In this document: one piece after another, positions 52,440-61,324 of the stretch
Numbering within the stretch: the stretch's first letter is position 1
Layout of the letters: every line of letters begins with the position of its first letter
Assembly: GCA_050250955.1 (NCBI GenBank)
Contig: JBFWNR010000006.1
Span: 1 to 64,000, forward strand
DNA: 64,000 bases
DNA from: CAWAYR01 sp050250955
GTDB taxonomy: Bacteria; Acidobacteriota; Vicinamibacteria; Vicinamibacterales; UBA2999
Direction of reading: 5' to 3'
Program-made: the position numbers and the translations under genes
Notes under the pieces: model-generated
Seen by the model: only the letters and a program-made list of their open reading frames with translations
What the model was told of the DNA's origin: nothing
Database searches by the model: none

Positions 52440-54194
52440 TCAGTACCGCCAGCTCTTCAGATCCGCGCCCGGCGGGGCGGTCTTCAACATGCGCTCGACG
52501 CCGCGCGGCATGAACATCTGGTGGTAGCGCAGACGCGAGTAGGCGTTGGCCCGCGTCTGGTCGCCGTTCCAGCAGTGCTCGGCGCGATCGCCGTAGTCCA
52601 CCTCGCCGTCGTAGTAGGGGTTGCGCGTCGATTCCAGGAACTCCTCCGCCAGGTAGACGGCGTTGTTCAGGTAGTAGTTGTCCATGTCGCCGACGTAAAG
52701 GTGCAGCTTGCCCTGGAGCTTCCGGCCCAGCCCCTTCTCCCAGTCGCGTTTCAGGATGTGCACCAGGTCGTAGTTGTCCCGCCAGTACTCGGCCACCTGG
52801 CGGTTGATGACGCCGGTGCCGCGGTCCCAGATCCGCGCGGGGTAGCCGTCGCGCCCCACCGGTGAGAACACCGCCTCCCAGATGTCGTATTGCTGGCCCG
52901 AACGCGTCCGGGTGCCCAGCACCAGCTCCAGCCGGTTCACCTCCGCCTGCATGGCGTCGACGTGGCCGAGCCAGTTGCGATGAGCCGGCCGCGGCGTGCG
53001 CTTGAAGGGATCGTCGAGGAAATAGGCGTTCTCGTCCTCGTAGAGGTTCACCGTGGTGAAGGCCCGGAAGTCGATCGGGTCGGGGCAGGCGATGTAGGCG
53101 CCGTTGAAGGCGTCGGGATAGAACACCTGGGCCGCCATCGCCTCCCAGCCGCCGGTCGAGCCGCCGTACATGAAGCGTGCCCAGCCCTGGCCGAGCCCAC
53201 GGTACTTCTTCTCGATGTGGGGGATGAGTTCCTGGACGATCGCGTCCCCGTAGGGGCCGAGGTTGGCCGAGTTGACCGCATAGGAGTCGTCGTAGAACGG
53301 GTTGGCGTGCTGGATCTCGATGACGATGCCGCGCGGGAAGTTCGGGCCGGTCCAGTCCTTGTAGAGCTGGTAGGCGTACTCCTGCTGAATCCGGTTGTAG
53401 CCCTCGAGGCGGAAGCGCGTCGAGTAGTCGGGGGCCAGGTTCGGATCCGGTGGCGTCTCGCGCCAGCCCGAGATCGTGGCCGGGAAGTGCCCGTGGTAGA
53501 CGAACAGCGGGTAGCGGGCGTCGGGGTGCGAGTCCCAGCCCTCGGGCAGCAGCACCGCGGCGCCGAGGTGCATCGGCCGGCCCCAGAACTTGGTGAGCAG
53601 CGCGCTCTGGATGCGCTCGTGCTTCACGTACCTGGTGTCCTTCGGCGGGACAATCTCGGGGATGACCTGGTCGAGCACGATCGGAATCGCGCCGCTGGTC
53701 ACCGGGTCGAGGGTGATCTGCCGCGGCGTCGAGTAGAAGTTGCCCGGGGCCAGGTTCCACTGCTGGCCCTCGCCGCGATCCATCGGCATCGACACGGTGT
53801 GGCCGTCGCTCCTGCGGAAGGTCTCGTAGCGGTGGAAGAGCGCCTGCACCATGTAGGTGCCGGCGGGAATCTCCGACAGACGCTCCACCGGGTAGCCGAT
53901 GGTGCCGCCCTCGATGCTGGCGGGCGCGCCGCCGGGCCAGCCCTCGAGGTCGAGCCCGAAGATCGGCTGTGCCCCTTCGCCGAAGCCGACGTGGAAGCGG
54001 GGTTCGCCCTCCTTGCGCGTGGAGAGGATGACCAGCAGCCGGCCGTCGAGCGGCGTGTCGCTGCGCGTGGCCGGATAGCTCACCTCGAAGCGGAGCGGGC
54101 CAGGCGTCGAGGCCGGCTGGCTGGCGTCGAGCGCGGCGAGGCCACCGCCGAGGGCGGCGGCGAGGGCGAGTGCGGCGAGCAGGCGTCGCGTCAT
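52440..54194 (-). CDS. Exported alpha/beta-hydrolase, putative esterase
   Basis: 584 aa from ATG 54194 with signal peptide (1-25). A beta-rich N-terminal region (about 30-180) precedes a hydrolase domain. The nucleophile is Ser346 in FMYGGSTGGWEAMAA (Gly-x-Ser-x-Gly elbow), and GDAIVQELIPHIEKKYRGLG is typical of the esterase-D-like clade. The acid and His are expected after about 450 (YVGDMDNYYLNN, RLRYHQMFMPRG). The upstream segment YPLFVYHGHFPATISGWRE carries the oxyanion-hole region. Substrate unknown; secreted esterases of this shape act on acylated sugars or peptides. Confidence 0.85.
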   Translation of the reverse strand: MTRRLLAALALAAALGGGLAALDASQPASTPGPLRFEVSYPATRSDTPLDGRLLVILSTRKEGEPRFHVGFGEGAQPIFGLDLEGWPGGAPASIEGGTIGYPVERLSEIPAGTYMVQALFHRYETFRRSDGHTVSMPMDRGEGQQWNLAPGNFYSTPRQITLDPVTSGAIPIVLDQVIPEIVPPKDTRYVKHERIQSALLTKFWGRPMHLGAAVLLPEGWDSHPDARYPLFVYHGHFPATISGWRETPPDPNLAPDYSTRFRLEGYNRIQQEYAYQLYKDWTGPNFPRGIVIEIQHANPFYDDSYAVNSANLGPYGDAIVQELIPHIEKKYRGLGQGWARFMYGGSTGGWEAMAAQVFYPDAFNGAYIACPDPIDFRAFTTVNLYEDENAYFLDDPFKRTPRPAHRNWLGHVDAMQAEVNRLELVLGTRTRSGQQYDIWEAVFSPVGRDGYPARIWDRGTGVINRQVAEYWRDNYDLVHILKRDWEKGLGRKLQGKLHLYVGDMDNYYLNNAVYLAEEFLESTRNPYYDGEVDYGDRAEHCWNGDQTRANAYSRLRYHQMFMPRGVERMLKTAPPGADLKSWRY

Positions 54195-54212
54195 GCGCGG
54201 AGTGTAACAGGG

Positions 54213-54254
54213 CAGGGACCAGGGACCAGGGACCCGGGACCCGGGACCACGGAC
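54213..54254. repeat. Degenerate heptanucleotide repeat, C[A/C]GGGAC, six units
   Basis: Three CAGGGAC, two CCGGGAC and one CACGGAC run in strict 7-bp register over 54213-54254, in the 270-bp gap between divergent genes, just upstream of the esterase start. Confidence 0.85.
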
Positions 54255-54464
54255 GCGACCGGGAAGCTGGCGACTGTGTCCGTCTGACCACGGTGTGGCG
54301 CATCGAGCGTGGCTGTCCGACCACACCAGGGCGGGCCGACGCGTGCTGTCAGGATCGTAAGTCGCGGAGCGATGAGCGGTTGCGGGTGGCGTGCGGGGGG
54401 CGACCACGGGCCCGTCGTTTGCTTGCTCGAGCCCGCGCCCGCGCCGTTGAACGAGGGAACTCCA

Positions 54465-55658
54465 ATGCGATTGCCGTTCGCCGTCGTCACCGTCATGTGC
54501 GTCCTCGCGTCGTCGGCGCCCGCGTCCGCTCAGGATCGCCTGATCGTGGGCGGCCGGGAGGTGGGCGCCATCGGCCGGTTCGGCCAGACGCTGGGTCCGG
54601 CCGATCCGCTGCTGACCCGGCCGCTGGTGGCGGGCGGGCGCTACGCCCTCGACATCCACGCCGCGGTGGACCTGCGAACCGGGGCGCGCACGCCGCTGCC
54701 CGATGGCTTGGCCATCGCCGACCCGGTCCGCCCGCGGGTGTTCGTCCTGCGCAGCGAGGGCATCCGGACGGTGGCGCTCCCCGATGGCAGCAGCCGGCTG
54801 GTCGTGGCGGCCGGGGCCACCCAGCCGTCCCTGTGCAGCTATGCGTTCTCCGCCGACGTGCTGTTCTGCGTCTGGACCCGCGGTGACGACCGGCTCGACC
54901 TGGTGGCGGTGTCCCCGTCCACCGGTGCGACACACCTGCTGCTCGCCGCCGCGACGTCGGCGCTATGGCTCCCGTCGCTGTCGGCGACCCCCGACGGCGG
55001 CACGGTGTACTACGTCGACCTCGCTCCTGGCGTCTTCGGGCCGGCATACCTGAAAGCGTTCGACGTGGCCTCGGGTACCAGCACGCCGATTCCCGGCTAC
55101 ACCGGCAGAATCCTGTGGGACGACGCGCACGAGCGGGTCATCACCACCTCCGCACAGTACGCGCAGGTTACGACCCGCGAGGGTCGGTTCCTCGGCGCGG
55201 CGTTCATCGGCGGTCGCTGCCACGACCTGGCGGTCAGCGCCCACACGGGCCGGCTCTATCTCGCGCGCGTCGACTACTACTACGGACCGGCGTGGGAGAC
55301 GGTGTCGGTGTACGACGGATCGACCTACCGGGCACTGGCACCCGAGGTGGTGACGCCGTCATCCTCGACGTGTCCCGAACTGGCGGTGCTCACCGCGCCC
55401 GGCGCCCCCCGCGCGCTGACCGCGCAGGTGTCGCCCTCGCTCCTGTCCCTGCACTGGACCAACGTCGGCGCGGCGTCGGGCTTCGTGCTGGAGGTGGGCT
55501 TCGCGCCGGGGCGGACCGACGTCTCGGTGTTCGTCGGCAGCTCGCCGAACGTCGCCTTCGCCGCTGTACCGCCGGGGATCTACTACGTCCGCGTGCGCGG
55601 CGGAAACGAGTTCGGCGGCGGCCGGCCGTCGGACGAGATCCGGGTGGTCGTCCCGTAG
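54465..55658 (+). CDS. Exported beta-propeller protein with C-terminal fibronectin-III-like domain
   Basis: 397 aa from ATG 54465 with signal peptide (MRLPFAVVTVMCVLASSAPA). Propeller-like repeats fill residues about 30-310 (LPSLSATPDGGTVYYVDLAP, DLAVSAHTGRLYLARVDYYY). The last 90 residues (PGAPRALTAQVSPSLLSLHW to GGGRPSDEIRVVVP) match the fibronectin type III pattern. No catalytic motif recognised; likely a secreted binding protein. The longer open frame upstream lacks a signal peptide. Confidence 0.72.
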   Translation: MRLPFAVVTVMCVLASSAPASAQDRLIVGGREVGAIGRFGQTLGPADPLLTRPLVAGGRYALDIHAAVDLRTGARTPLPDGLAIADPVRPRVFVLRSEGIRTVALPDGSSRLVVAAGATQPSLCSYAFSADVLFCVWTRGDDRLDLVAVSPSTGATHLLLAAATSALWLPSLSATPDGGTVYYVDLAPGVFGPAYLKAFDVASGTSTPIPGYTGRILWDDAHERVITTSAQYAQVTTREGRFLGAAFIGGRCHDLAVSAHTGRLYLARVDYYYGPAWETVSVYDGSTYRALAPEVVTPSSSTCPELAVLTAPGAPRALTAQVSPSLLSLHWTNVGAASGFVLEVGFAPGRTDVSVFVGSSPNVAFAAVPPGIYYVRVRGGNEFGGGRPSDEIRVVVP

Positions 55659-55696
55659 CTCGTCCCAGCACCGTCGCGGCCGCGTAGACTGCCGCG

Positions 55697-56605
55697 ATGT
55701 CGATCCATGTGCGGCTCGTGGCGGCGCTCGTTGCCGGTCTGTTCGTCGTCCCTGCCGGCGCCCAGAATCGATCGCGCGAGGACTGGATCTCGCTGGCCAA
55801 GAGCGGCTTTGCCGTGCCGCCCGGGCAGACCGCCGCCGGGCTGCTGGTCGAGATGAACCCGCTGTTGGCCTCGCCGGACCCGGTGCTGCGCGACGAGGTG
55901 GCCTACAGCGCCGCCGAGCGCTGGATCCTGCGCGACCAGCTCGTGCCGCCCGACGATCTGCGCCGCCTGCTGGCGCTGTGGTCGGCGAACCTGGACGTCG
56001 GGCTGGGCAACGCCGGCGACGACCGGGTGTTCGGCCGCTCGTTCTCGGCGCTGTGCCTGTCGCTCCTCGCCGCGCGCGACGTGTCGGCGCCGTTTCTCGG
56101 CCCCGACGAGTTCCGCCGCGTCCTCGATCGCCTGCTCGACTACTTCGTCCGCGAGCGCGACCTGCGCGGCTTCGACCCGACGCGTGGCTGGATGCACGCC
56201 CCCGCGCACACCGCCGACGCGTTGAAGTTCCTGGCCCGCTCGACCCATTTCACCGCCGCCGACCTGCCGCGATTGCTCGAGGCGGTACGGAGCCGGCTGG
56301 TGACCACCGACGCCGTCTTCGCCTGGGGCGAGAACGACCGCATCGCCTGGGCGCTTCATGCCGCGGTGCGCCGGCCCGACGCCGACGCGACCGCCATCGA
56401 GTCGTGGGCGGCGCGGTGGACCGAGGACCACCAGGCCTTGTGGGCGAATGGCCCCCTCGTCGATCCAGTCCGCTTCGCCCGCGTCGAGAACGCGAAGCAG
56501 GTGCTGCGCAGTCTGGTGGCGATCCTGTCGATGGAACAGACCCCGACGCCGACGGGCGAGTCCGCTCGCCGCGCGGCGGTGGCCGCGCTGGCGCGGATGC
56601 GGTAG
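55697..56605 (+). CDS. Exported DUF2785 family protein
   Basis: 302 aa with a signal peptide (1-22). The helical body has the DUF2785 pattern: LRDEVAYSAAERWILRDQLV, VFGRSFSALCLSLLAARD, RDLRGFDPTRGWMHAPAHTA and FAWGENDRIAWALHAAVRR. The HAPAHTAD motif suggests a possible metal or catalytic site, but no activity is known for the family. It follows the propeller gene by 38 bp on the same strand. Confidence 0.82.
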   Translation: MSIHVRLVAALVAGLFVVPAGAQNRSREDWISLAKSGFAVPPGQTAAGLLVEMNPLLASPDPVLRDEVAYSAAERWILRDQLVPPDDLRRLLALWSANLDVGLGNAGDDRVFGRSFSALCLSLLAARDVSAPFLGPDEFRRVLDRLLDYFVRERDLRGFDPTRGWMHAPAHTADALKFLARSTHFTAADLPRLLEAVRSRLVTTDAVFAWGENDRIAWALHAAVRRPDADATAIESWAARWTEDHQALWANGPLVDPVRFARVENAKQVLRSLVAILSMEQTPTPTGESARRAAVAALARMR

Positions 56606-56613
56606 CGTGGGCC

Positions 56614-56634
56614 CGCGAGCCGCGAGCCGCGAGC
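56614..56634. repeat. Heptanucleotide tandem repeat (CGCGAGC)3
   Basis: Three exact copies of CGCGAGC in the 68-bp gap after the DUF2785 stop, immediately before a TATAAT element. Fourth of the 7-bp-period repeats in this part of the window. Confidence 0.85.
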
Positions 56635-56641
56635 CGCCAGG

Positions 56642-56647
56642 TATAAT
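56642..56647 (+). promoter_or_regulatory. -10 element (TATAAT) of the exported RidA gene
   Basis: A perfect TATAAT at 56642-56647 is striking in this GC-rich sequence; it lies 26 bp before the RidA start and is followed by GGAGG about 8 bp before the ATG. No clear -35 is seen because the heptamer repeat occupies that position. Confidence 0.6.
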
Positions 56648-56673
56648 CCGCAGGTTTTCCTGGAGGGCACGTG

Positions 56674-57138
56674 ATGGGCCAACGACTCGGATTCCTCGTA
56701 CTCGGTGCCGTGCTCGGCGCCGCCGCGGTGTATGGCACGGCGGCCACGGCGCAGATGCCGGCCAAGCGCGGCTTCAACGGCGTCGTCAAGCCGATCGGGC
56801 CCTACACCCCGGGCGTCGGCGTCGGCAGCGCCGTCTACCTGTCGGGCCAGATCGGGCTCGACCCGGCCAGCGGCCAGATGGTCGAGGGCGGCACGGAGGC
56901 GCAGGCGAAGCGGGTGATGGAGAACCTCGGCGCGGTCCTGAAGGAGGCCGGGCTCGGGTTCGGCGACGTCGTCAAGACCACCATCTACATGACCGACCTG
57001 GCCGAGTTCGCCAAGGTGAACGAGATCTACGGCACCTACTTCCCGGCCGGGGGCGTTCCGCCGGCCCGCTCGACGGTGCAGGTGGCGGCGCTGCCGCGCG
57101 GCGCGCGCATCGAGATCGACTTCGTCGCTGCTCGCTGA
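56674..57138 (+). CDS. RidA-family (YjgF/UK114) protein with signal peptide
   Basis: 154 aa from ATG 56674 (a GTG one codon upstream is possible). An N-terminal hydrophobic leader (1-27, ending ATAQ) precedes a RidA domain: YLSGQIGLDPASGQMVEGG, DVVKTTIYMTDLAEFAKVN, and VPPARSTVQVAALPRGARIE with the substrate-binding Arg132 and Glu147. RidA hydrolyses reactive enamine/imine intermediates from PLP enzymes and is normally cytosolic, so an exported version is unusual. It leads a three-gene run with a DUF1579 protein (12 bp on) and an exported cupin. Confidence 0.9.
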   Translation: MGQRLGFLVLGAVLGAAAVYGTAATAQMPAKRGFNGVVKPIGPYTPGVGVGSAVYLSGQIGLDPASGQMVEGGTEAQAKRVMENLGAVLKEAGLGFGDVVKTTIYMTDLAEFAKVNEIYGTYFPAGGVPPARSTVQVAALPRGARIEIDFVAAR

Positions 57139-57150
57139 GCGGAGAACGCC

Positions 57151-57873
57151 ATGGAGATGCCCAAGCCAGGCGAGGCCCACGCCCGCCTGCACAAGCTGGC
57201 CGGTCGCTGGACCGGCGAGGAGACCATGCATCCCGCGCCGTGGGACCCGGTTGGCGGCGTGGCCAGCGGCGATGTCGAGAACCGGATCGTCCTCGACGGA
57301 TTCGTGGTGGTCCAGGAGTATCAGCAGACCCGGGGAGGCGTGGCCAACTTCGCCGGCCACGGGCTGTTCTGGTGGGACAGCGGCGCCGCCGAGTACGTGA
57401 TGACCTGGATCGACTCGATGCTCGGCATGCCGGCCGAGTATCGCGGCGACTTCGACGGCGAGGTCCTGCGGCTGCTGAACGCGCTGCCCGATGGCGGCTA
57501 CGCCCGCGCCTCGTTCGACCTGAGCGCGCCGGACGGTTACGTGTTCCTGATGGAGATGTCGCCCGACGGCCGCGCGTGGGCGCCGGCCATCGAAGGTCGC
57601 TATACCCGTCGAGCCGAGGCCGCACCGGCCCGGCCGGCCACAGCCGCCAAGGCCGCCAAGTCGGCCAAGGCTGTCAGGGCCACGAAGGCCACGAAGGCCG
57701 CGAAGGCCGCCAAGGCGGCCAAGGCGGCGCGGGCGGGCAAGCGCACCAAGACGGCAGGCGTCGCGGCCAAGGGGCGCACTCGCGCCAAGGCTGCCGGGCC
57801 TCGTCGTCCGGCCCGGGTGCCGGCGTCGCGGCGTTCGGCCGAACGCGGCCGTCGCGGTGGCCGCCGGCGGTAG
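57151..57873 (+). CDS. DUF1579 family protein with a histone-H1-like Lys/Ala-rich tail
   Basis: 240 aa, 12 bp after the RidA gene. Residues 1-152 form a DUF1579 beta-barrel (HKLAGRWTGEETMHPAPWDP, FAGHGLFWWDSGAAEYVMTW, GRYTRR). From about 155 to the end the chain is low-complexity and very basic: repeated Ala-Ala-Lys units (AAKAAKSAKAVRATKATKAA) then Arg-rich (RRSAERGRRGGRRR). This resembles the C-terminal tail of histone H1 and of bacterial H1-like proteins, suggesting DNA, RNA or polyanion binding. The head domain's function is unknown. The gene has no signal peptide although its neighbours do. Confidence 0.82.
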   Translation: MEMPKPGEAHARLHKLAGRWTGEETMHPAPWDPVGGVASGDVENRIVLDGFVVVQEYQQTRGGVANFAGHGLFWWDSGAAEYVMTWIDSMLGMPAEYRGDFDGEVLRLLNALPDGGYARASFDLSAPDGYVFLMEMSPDGRAWAPAIEGRYTRRAEAAPARPATAAKAAKSAKAVRATKATKAAKAAKAAKAARAGKRTKTAGVAAKGRTRAKAAGPRRPARVPASRRSAERGRRGGRRR

Positions 57874-57913
57874 CAGAGACGAGTCCGGCCGACCCGGCCG
57901 GCAAGGAGGAGCG

Positions 57914-58291
57914 ATGACGGTGGTGAAGACGATCGGCGTGTTCGTCGTGGGGATCGGGCTCGGTGTCGGGGCGACGCTCGGCGCCCAGACGGCGCAGAGC
58001 GCCACCCGCCGCGAGCCGCAGTTCGAGAACGCGCACGTGCGGGTCTGGAAGAGCATCATCCAGCCGAAGCAGCCGCTGACGATGCACCGCCACGAGCACG
58101 GCCGGGCGCTCATCGCCCTCAAGGGCGGCACCATCGACATCGTCCAGAAGAGCGGCGAGTCGAAGGCCCACCTGTGGGAGACCGGCAAGGCCTACTGGCT
58201 CGACAAGGACATCCCGAACACCGAACACGCCGACGTCAACAACGGCCGCGAGCCGATCGAGGTGATCGTCGTCGAGCTGAAGAACGACTGA
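57914..58291 (+). CDS. Exported small cupin protein
   Basis: 125 aa from ATG 57914, with AAGGAGG 8 bp upstream. An N-terminal hydrophobic helix (1-27, MTVVKTIGVFVVGIGLGVGA) acts as signal or anchor and resembles that of the RidA protein two genes upstream. The cupin motif TMHRHEHGRALIALKGG supplies His residues for a metal; the second motif is ...NTEHADVNNG. It may be an anchored metal-binding or small-molecule-binding protein. The three-gene run RidA-DUF1579-cupin looks like one transcript. Confidence 0.82.
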   Translation: MTVVKTIGVFVVGIGLGVGATLGAQTAQSATRREPQFENAHVRVWKSIIQPKQPLTMHRHEHGRALIALKGGTIDIVQKSGESKAHLWETGKAYWLDKDIPNTEHADVNNGREPIEVIVVELKND

Positions 58292-58358
58292 CGGCCGGCC
58301 GCGGGCGTGGGACGAGACGATGCCAGCCGTCCGCCCCGCGGCCCGCGCCGTGCCCGCC

Positions 58359-58850
58359 CTAGTTCGGCATCAACACCGTGTCGATCACGTGGATGACGCC
58401 GTTGGACGCGGCGACGTCCGCCGTGGCGACGTGGGCGTCGTCGATCATCACCGTGCCGCCCATCGCCGACACCTTCACGGCGCCGCCCTGCACGGTCGTG
58501 GCCGCGGTCAGCTTGGTCACGTCGGCGGCCATCACCTTGCCGCGGACGACGTGGTAGGTGAGGATGGCGGTGAGCTTGGCCTTGTTCTCAGGCTTCAGCA
58601 GGTCCTCGACGGTGCCCTTGGGCAGCTTGGCGAACGCGGCGTCGGTCGGGGCGAACACCGTGAACGGCCCGGCGCCCTTCAACGTCTCGACCAGGCCGGC
58701 GGCCTTGAGCGCGGCCGCCAAGGTGTTGAACTGACCCGCGGCCACCGCGGTGTCGACGATGTCCTGGCCCTGCGCCGCGGCCGGCGACGGGCTGACGAAC
58801 GAAATGGCGGCGATCGCGGCGCCGAGCATCAGAGTCTTGAAAGCGGTCAT
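58359..58850 (-). CDS. Exported fasciclin (FAS1) domain protein
   Basis: 163 aa with signal peptide (1-26). One FAS1 domain spans the rest: FNTLAAALKAAGLVETLKGA, GPFTVFAPTDAAFAKLPKGT (H1-like box), ILTYHVVRGKVMA (YH motif) and GVIHVIDTVLMPN (H2 box). Such small secreted FAS1 proteins are implicated in adhesion or matrix association. It is divergent from an XRE-cupin regulator gene, which might control it. Confidence 0.95.
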   Translation of the reverse strand: MTAFKTLMLGAAIAAISFVSPSPAAAQGQDIVDTAVAAGQFNTLAAALKAAGLVETLKGAGPFTVFAPTDAAFAKLPKGTVEDLLKPENKAKLTAILTYHVVRGKVMAADVTKLTAATTVQGGAVKVSAMGGTVMIDDAHVATADVAASNGVIHVIDTVLMPN

Positions 58851-59009
58851 GGTTGTCGGTCTCCTCGACGCCTCGGCGCCCCTGCGCCGGCCCGCGTGGT
58901 CGCGGGGTGGATGGGCGTCATCGGGTAGGACGGCGCGATCGCGCGGCGCGGTGCGGCCGACGGCGAGGTCGTTTGACTGCCACGTCCTGAGACGATAATT
59001 TCTTTGCCT

Positions 59010-59600
59010 GTGAAGAAAACCCTGTCGCCGACCATCGCCGACGGGCTGGCCGGCTACGCCATCGGCGACCGTCTGCGGGCGTTGCGGCTGCGTCGCAAGC
59101 TCGGCCTGGTCGAGCTCGGCCGTCATACCGGGTTGTCGCCGGCGCTGCTCTCGAAGCTCGAACGCGGCCGGATGTTTCCCACGTTGCCGACGCTGCTGCG
59201 CATCGCGCTGGTGTTCGGCGTCGGCCTCGACCACTTCTTCGCTGCCGCGGCGCCACGCCGCGCCGTCGGGGTGGTGCGCGCCGCCGAGCGGCGGCGATTC
59301 GTCGAGCGGCTCGGCGGCAGCCGGCCGGTGTGGGAGTTCGAGTGCCTCGACTTCACGGCCACCGAGCGCCGGCTCAACGCCTACCGGGTGCGGTTCGTCG
59401 CCGCCGGACGCCCCCGGCTGCACGATCACGCCGGGGCCGAGTTCCTCCATCTGCTGACCGGCGGGTTGGCCGTCGTGGTGGCCGGCGACGAGCATCGCCT
59501 CGCCGCCGGTGATTCGATCTACTTCGATGCCAGCCAGGCGCACGGCTACCAGCGGCTCAGCCGCGGACCGGCGACCGCGCTGGTCGTCACCGTGCCGTAG
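59010..59600 (+). CDS. XRE-family regulator with C-terminal cupin sensor
   Basis: 196 aa from GTG 59010 (a TTG two codons upstream is an alternative). Helix-turn-helix at about residues 15-72 (IGDRLRALRLRRKLGLVELG, RHTGLSPALLSKLERGRMFP). The C-terminal 70 residues form a cupin (GRPRLHDHAGAEFLHLLTGG, FDASQAHGYQRLSRGPATAL). Members of this class regulate genes in response to small ligands bound by the cupin. Divergent fasciclin gene is the nearest candidate target. Its stop is 3 bp from the convergent membrane-protein stop. Confidence 0.9.
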   Translation: MKKTLSPTIADGLAGYAIGDRLRALRLRRKLGLVELGRHTGLSPALLSKLERGRMFPTLPTLLRIALVFGVGLDHFFAAAAPRRAVGVVRAAERRRFVERLGGSRPVWEFECLDFTATERRLNAYRVRFVAAGRPRLHDHAGAEFLHLLTGGLAVVVAGDEHRLAAGDSIYFDASQAHGYQRLSRGPATALVVTVP

Positions 59601-59603
59601 GGA

Positions 59604-61247
59604 TCACGGCGTGGCGGGCTGCAGGCGCTCCCCGCCGCGGGCCGTGCACGCCCAGATCCCGTCCCGGACCTCGCAGCCGACGCCGTCACCGAGCAGCCCG
59701 GCCAGATGCTCGGCCGTGGCCGCCGTCACCAGGTAGACGCGGCCGCTCTCGAGCCGTCCAGCCTGGATGTCGGCGTCGAGGGCCGCGCAGTAGCGGCGGC
59801 GGGCGCCGTCGTCGCCGCGGGCGATGACGCCGACGTTCACGGTCATCCCCAGGTCGGCAGCCAGGCGCAGCACCGGCTCGTAGGGCAGGAAGGCATCGCC
59901 GCATTGCGGCGGCGGCACCAGCACGAGGTGGCGATGGACACCCGCCGACGCCCACTCCGCCGACGCGAAGCGGCGAGGCCACTCCTGGAACGCCGGATCA
60001 CGGGCCGTGGCCCGCCGTGCGGCGTGCGCCGGGGCGAGGTCGTAGAACTGGACGGCCACGGCGGCGGTCAGCAGCAGCCCGGCCGCGACCGGGCGCGTGC
60101 GCCGGATCACGGTCGTCACCGCCCACAGCACCAGGAGATAGGTGAGCGGCCAGAAGAACCGGCCCGACGACCGGAACGCCGCCAGCGGCGCGAACCACGG
60201 GCCGTTGACGTCGACGAGCACCCTGGCGCCCAGCGTGACGACCGGACTCACCGCGAACACGGTCATGAGCAGCGCCGTCACCGTCACCGCCGGCCCGACC
60301 AGCCGTGGCGCGGCCGGCTGACGGCGCCGCGCGAGCACCGCCGCGATCACGACCAGCGCGAGCAGGCCGAGGCCGAGGTAGTGAAAGCCCTCATAGACCT
60401 GGCCGTCGCCGGCGACCGGCACCGCGGGCAGCAGCCGCGACCAGCCGCCGGGCGTCACCGGCGCCAGCAGGTTCATCGAGTAGTAGCCGAGCCCACCCGC
60501 GCCGAGCGACCCGTCGCCGTCGAGGACGAACAACCCCGACAGCCACCAGCCGGCCACCGTGGCGGCCAGGGCCGCTGCCGGGGCGGCGATGCGGCGGCGT
60601 GGCGGCGCGCCGCGGCTGTCGACGGCGATCGCCAGCAGCAGCGGCAGCGCCATCGCCGCCAGGTACGGCTGGATGAGACCGGCGCACAGGCCCAGCCCGG
60701 CCCACTCCGCCGGCTGCAGCCGCTGGTCGGCGCGCCGCGTGGCGACGAGGAGCGCCCACAGGATCAGCCAGTGCGAGCAGAGCGCGGCGTGGCCGACCCG
60801 CGCCAGCAGCGTCGGTACCAGCACGAACAGCAGGCCGCCGAGCACCTGCAGCCCCACCGTCGTGGTGGCCCGTCCGACCAGCCGGGCGCCGAGCGCGCCC
60901 TGGAGCGTGAAGCACAGCAGCCACCACGCGCCGATGTACTGTACGTACGCCGGCAGCAGCGCCGACCACGGCTTGAGCAGGTAGGCGGCGAGCGGGATGG
61001 CGTCGGTGAGCCCGATCGACGATCCGAGCGGGGCGTAGTAGCCGGTGATCGTGCCGGGCGGCCAGTGCCACGGCTCGTGACGAAAGTAGTGCCAGCCGAA
61101 ATAGTGCGGCACCCAGTCGAGCTTCATCAGCCACTCGACGTTGCGGGGATCGACGAGCGCCCACCCGGCCATCCAGCTGAGGAACGCCGCACCGCAGGCG
61201 CCGCCGCCGAGCGTGCCGGCCCAGGCGGCCGGCGTCGAAGCTCGCAT
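59604..61247 (-). CDS. Large polytopic membrane protein (DUF6311-like, glycosyltransferase-C-type fold)
   Basis: 547 aa from ATG 61247. About a dozen hydrophobic segments spread over residues 10-430, with an early extracytoplasmic stretch (HYFGWHYFRHEPWHWPPGTI) in the position where GT-C-type glycosyltransferases carry catalytic acidic residues. The C-terminal 120 residues are soluble (VHRHLVLVPPPQCGDAFLPY, CAALDADIQAGRLESGRVYL). It resembles DUF6311 proteins, which are thought to act on lipid-linked sugars. Activity is not demonstrable here. It is divergent from the sigma-like gene with a 77-bp gap. Confidence 0.75.
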   Translation of the reverse strand: MRASTPAAWAGTLGGGACGAAFLSWMAGWALVDPRNVEWLMKLDWVPHYFGWHYFRHEPWHWPPGTITGYYAPLGSSIGLTDAIPLAAYLLKPWSALLPAYVQYIGAWWLLCFTLQGALGARLVGRATTTVGLQVLGGLLFVLVPTLLARVGHAALCSHWLILWALLVATRRADQRLQPAEWAGLGLCAGLIQPYLAAMALPLLLAIAVDSRGAPPRRRIAAPAAALAATVAGWWLSGLFVLDGDGSLGAGGLGYYSMNLLAPVTPGGWSRLLPAVPVAGDGQVYEGFHYLGLGLLALVVIAAVLARRRQPAAPRLVGPAVTVTALLMTVFAVSPVVTLGARVLVDVNGPWFAPLAAFRSSGRFFWPLTYLLVLWAVTTVIRRTRPVAAGLLLTAAVAVQFYDLAPAHAARRATARDPAFQEWPRRFASAEWASAGVHRHLVLVPPPQCGDAFLPYEPVLRLAADLGMTVNVGVIARGDDGARRRYCAALDADIQAGRLESGRVYLVTAATAEHLAGLLGDGVGCEVRDGIWACTARGGERLQPATP

Positions 61248-61324
61248 CACGATGACGGGACCGCCAGGATACCGCACCGACCGTGATAGTCTCAGACCGC
61301 CGCGCCTCCCCAGCCCGGTACAAC

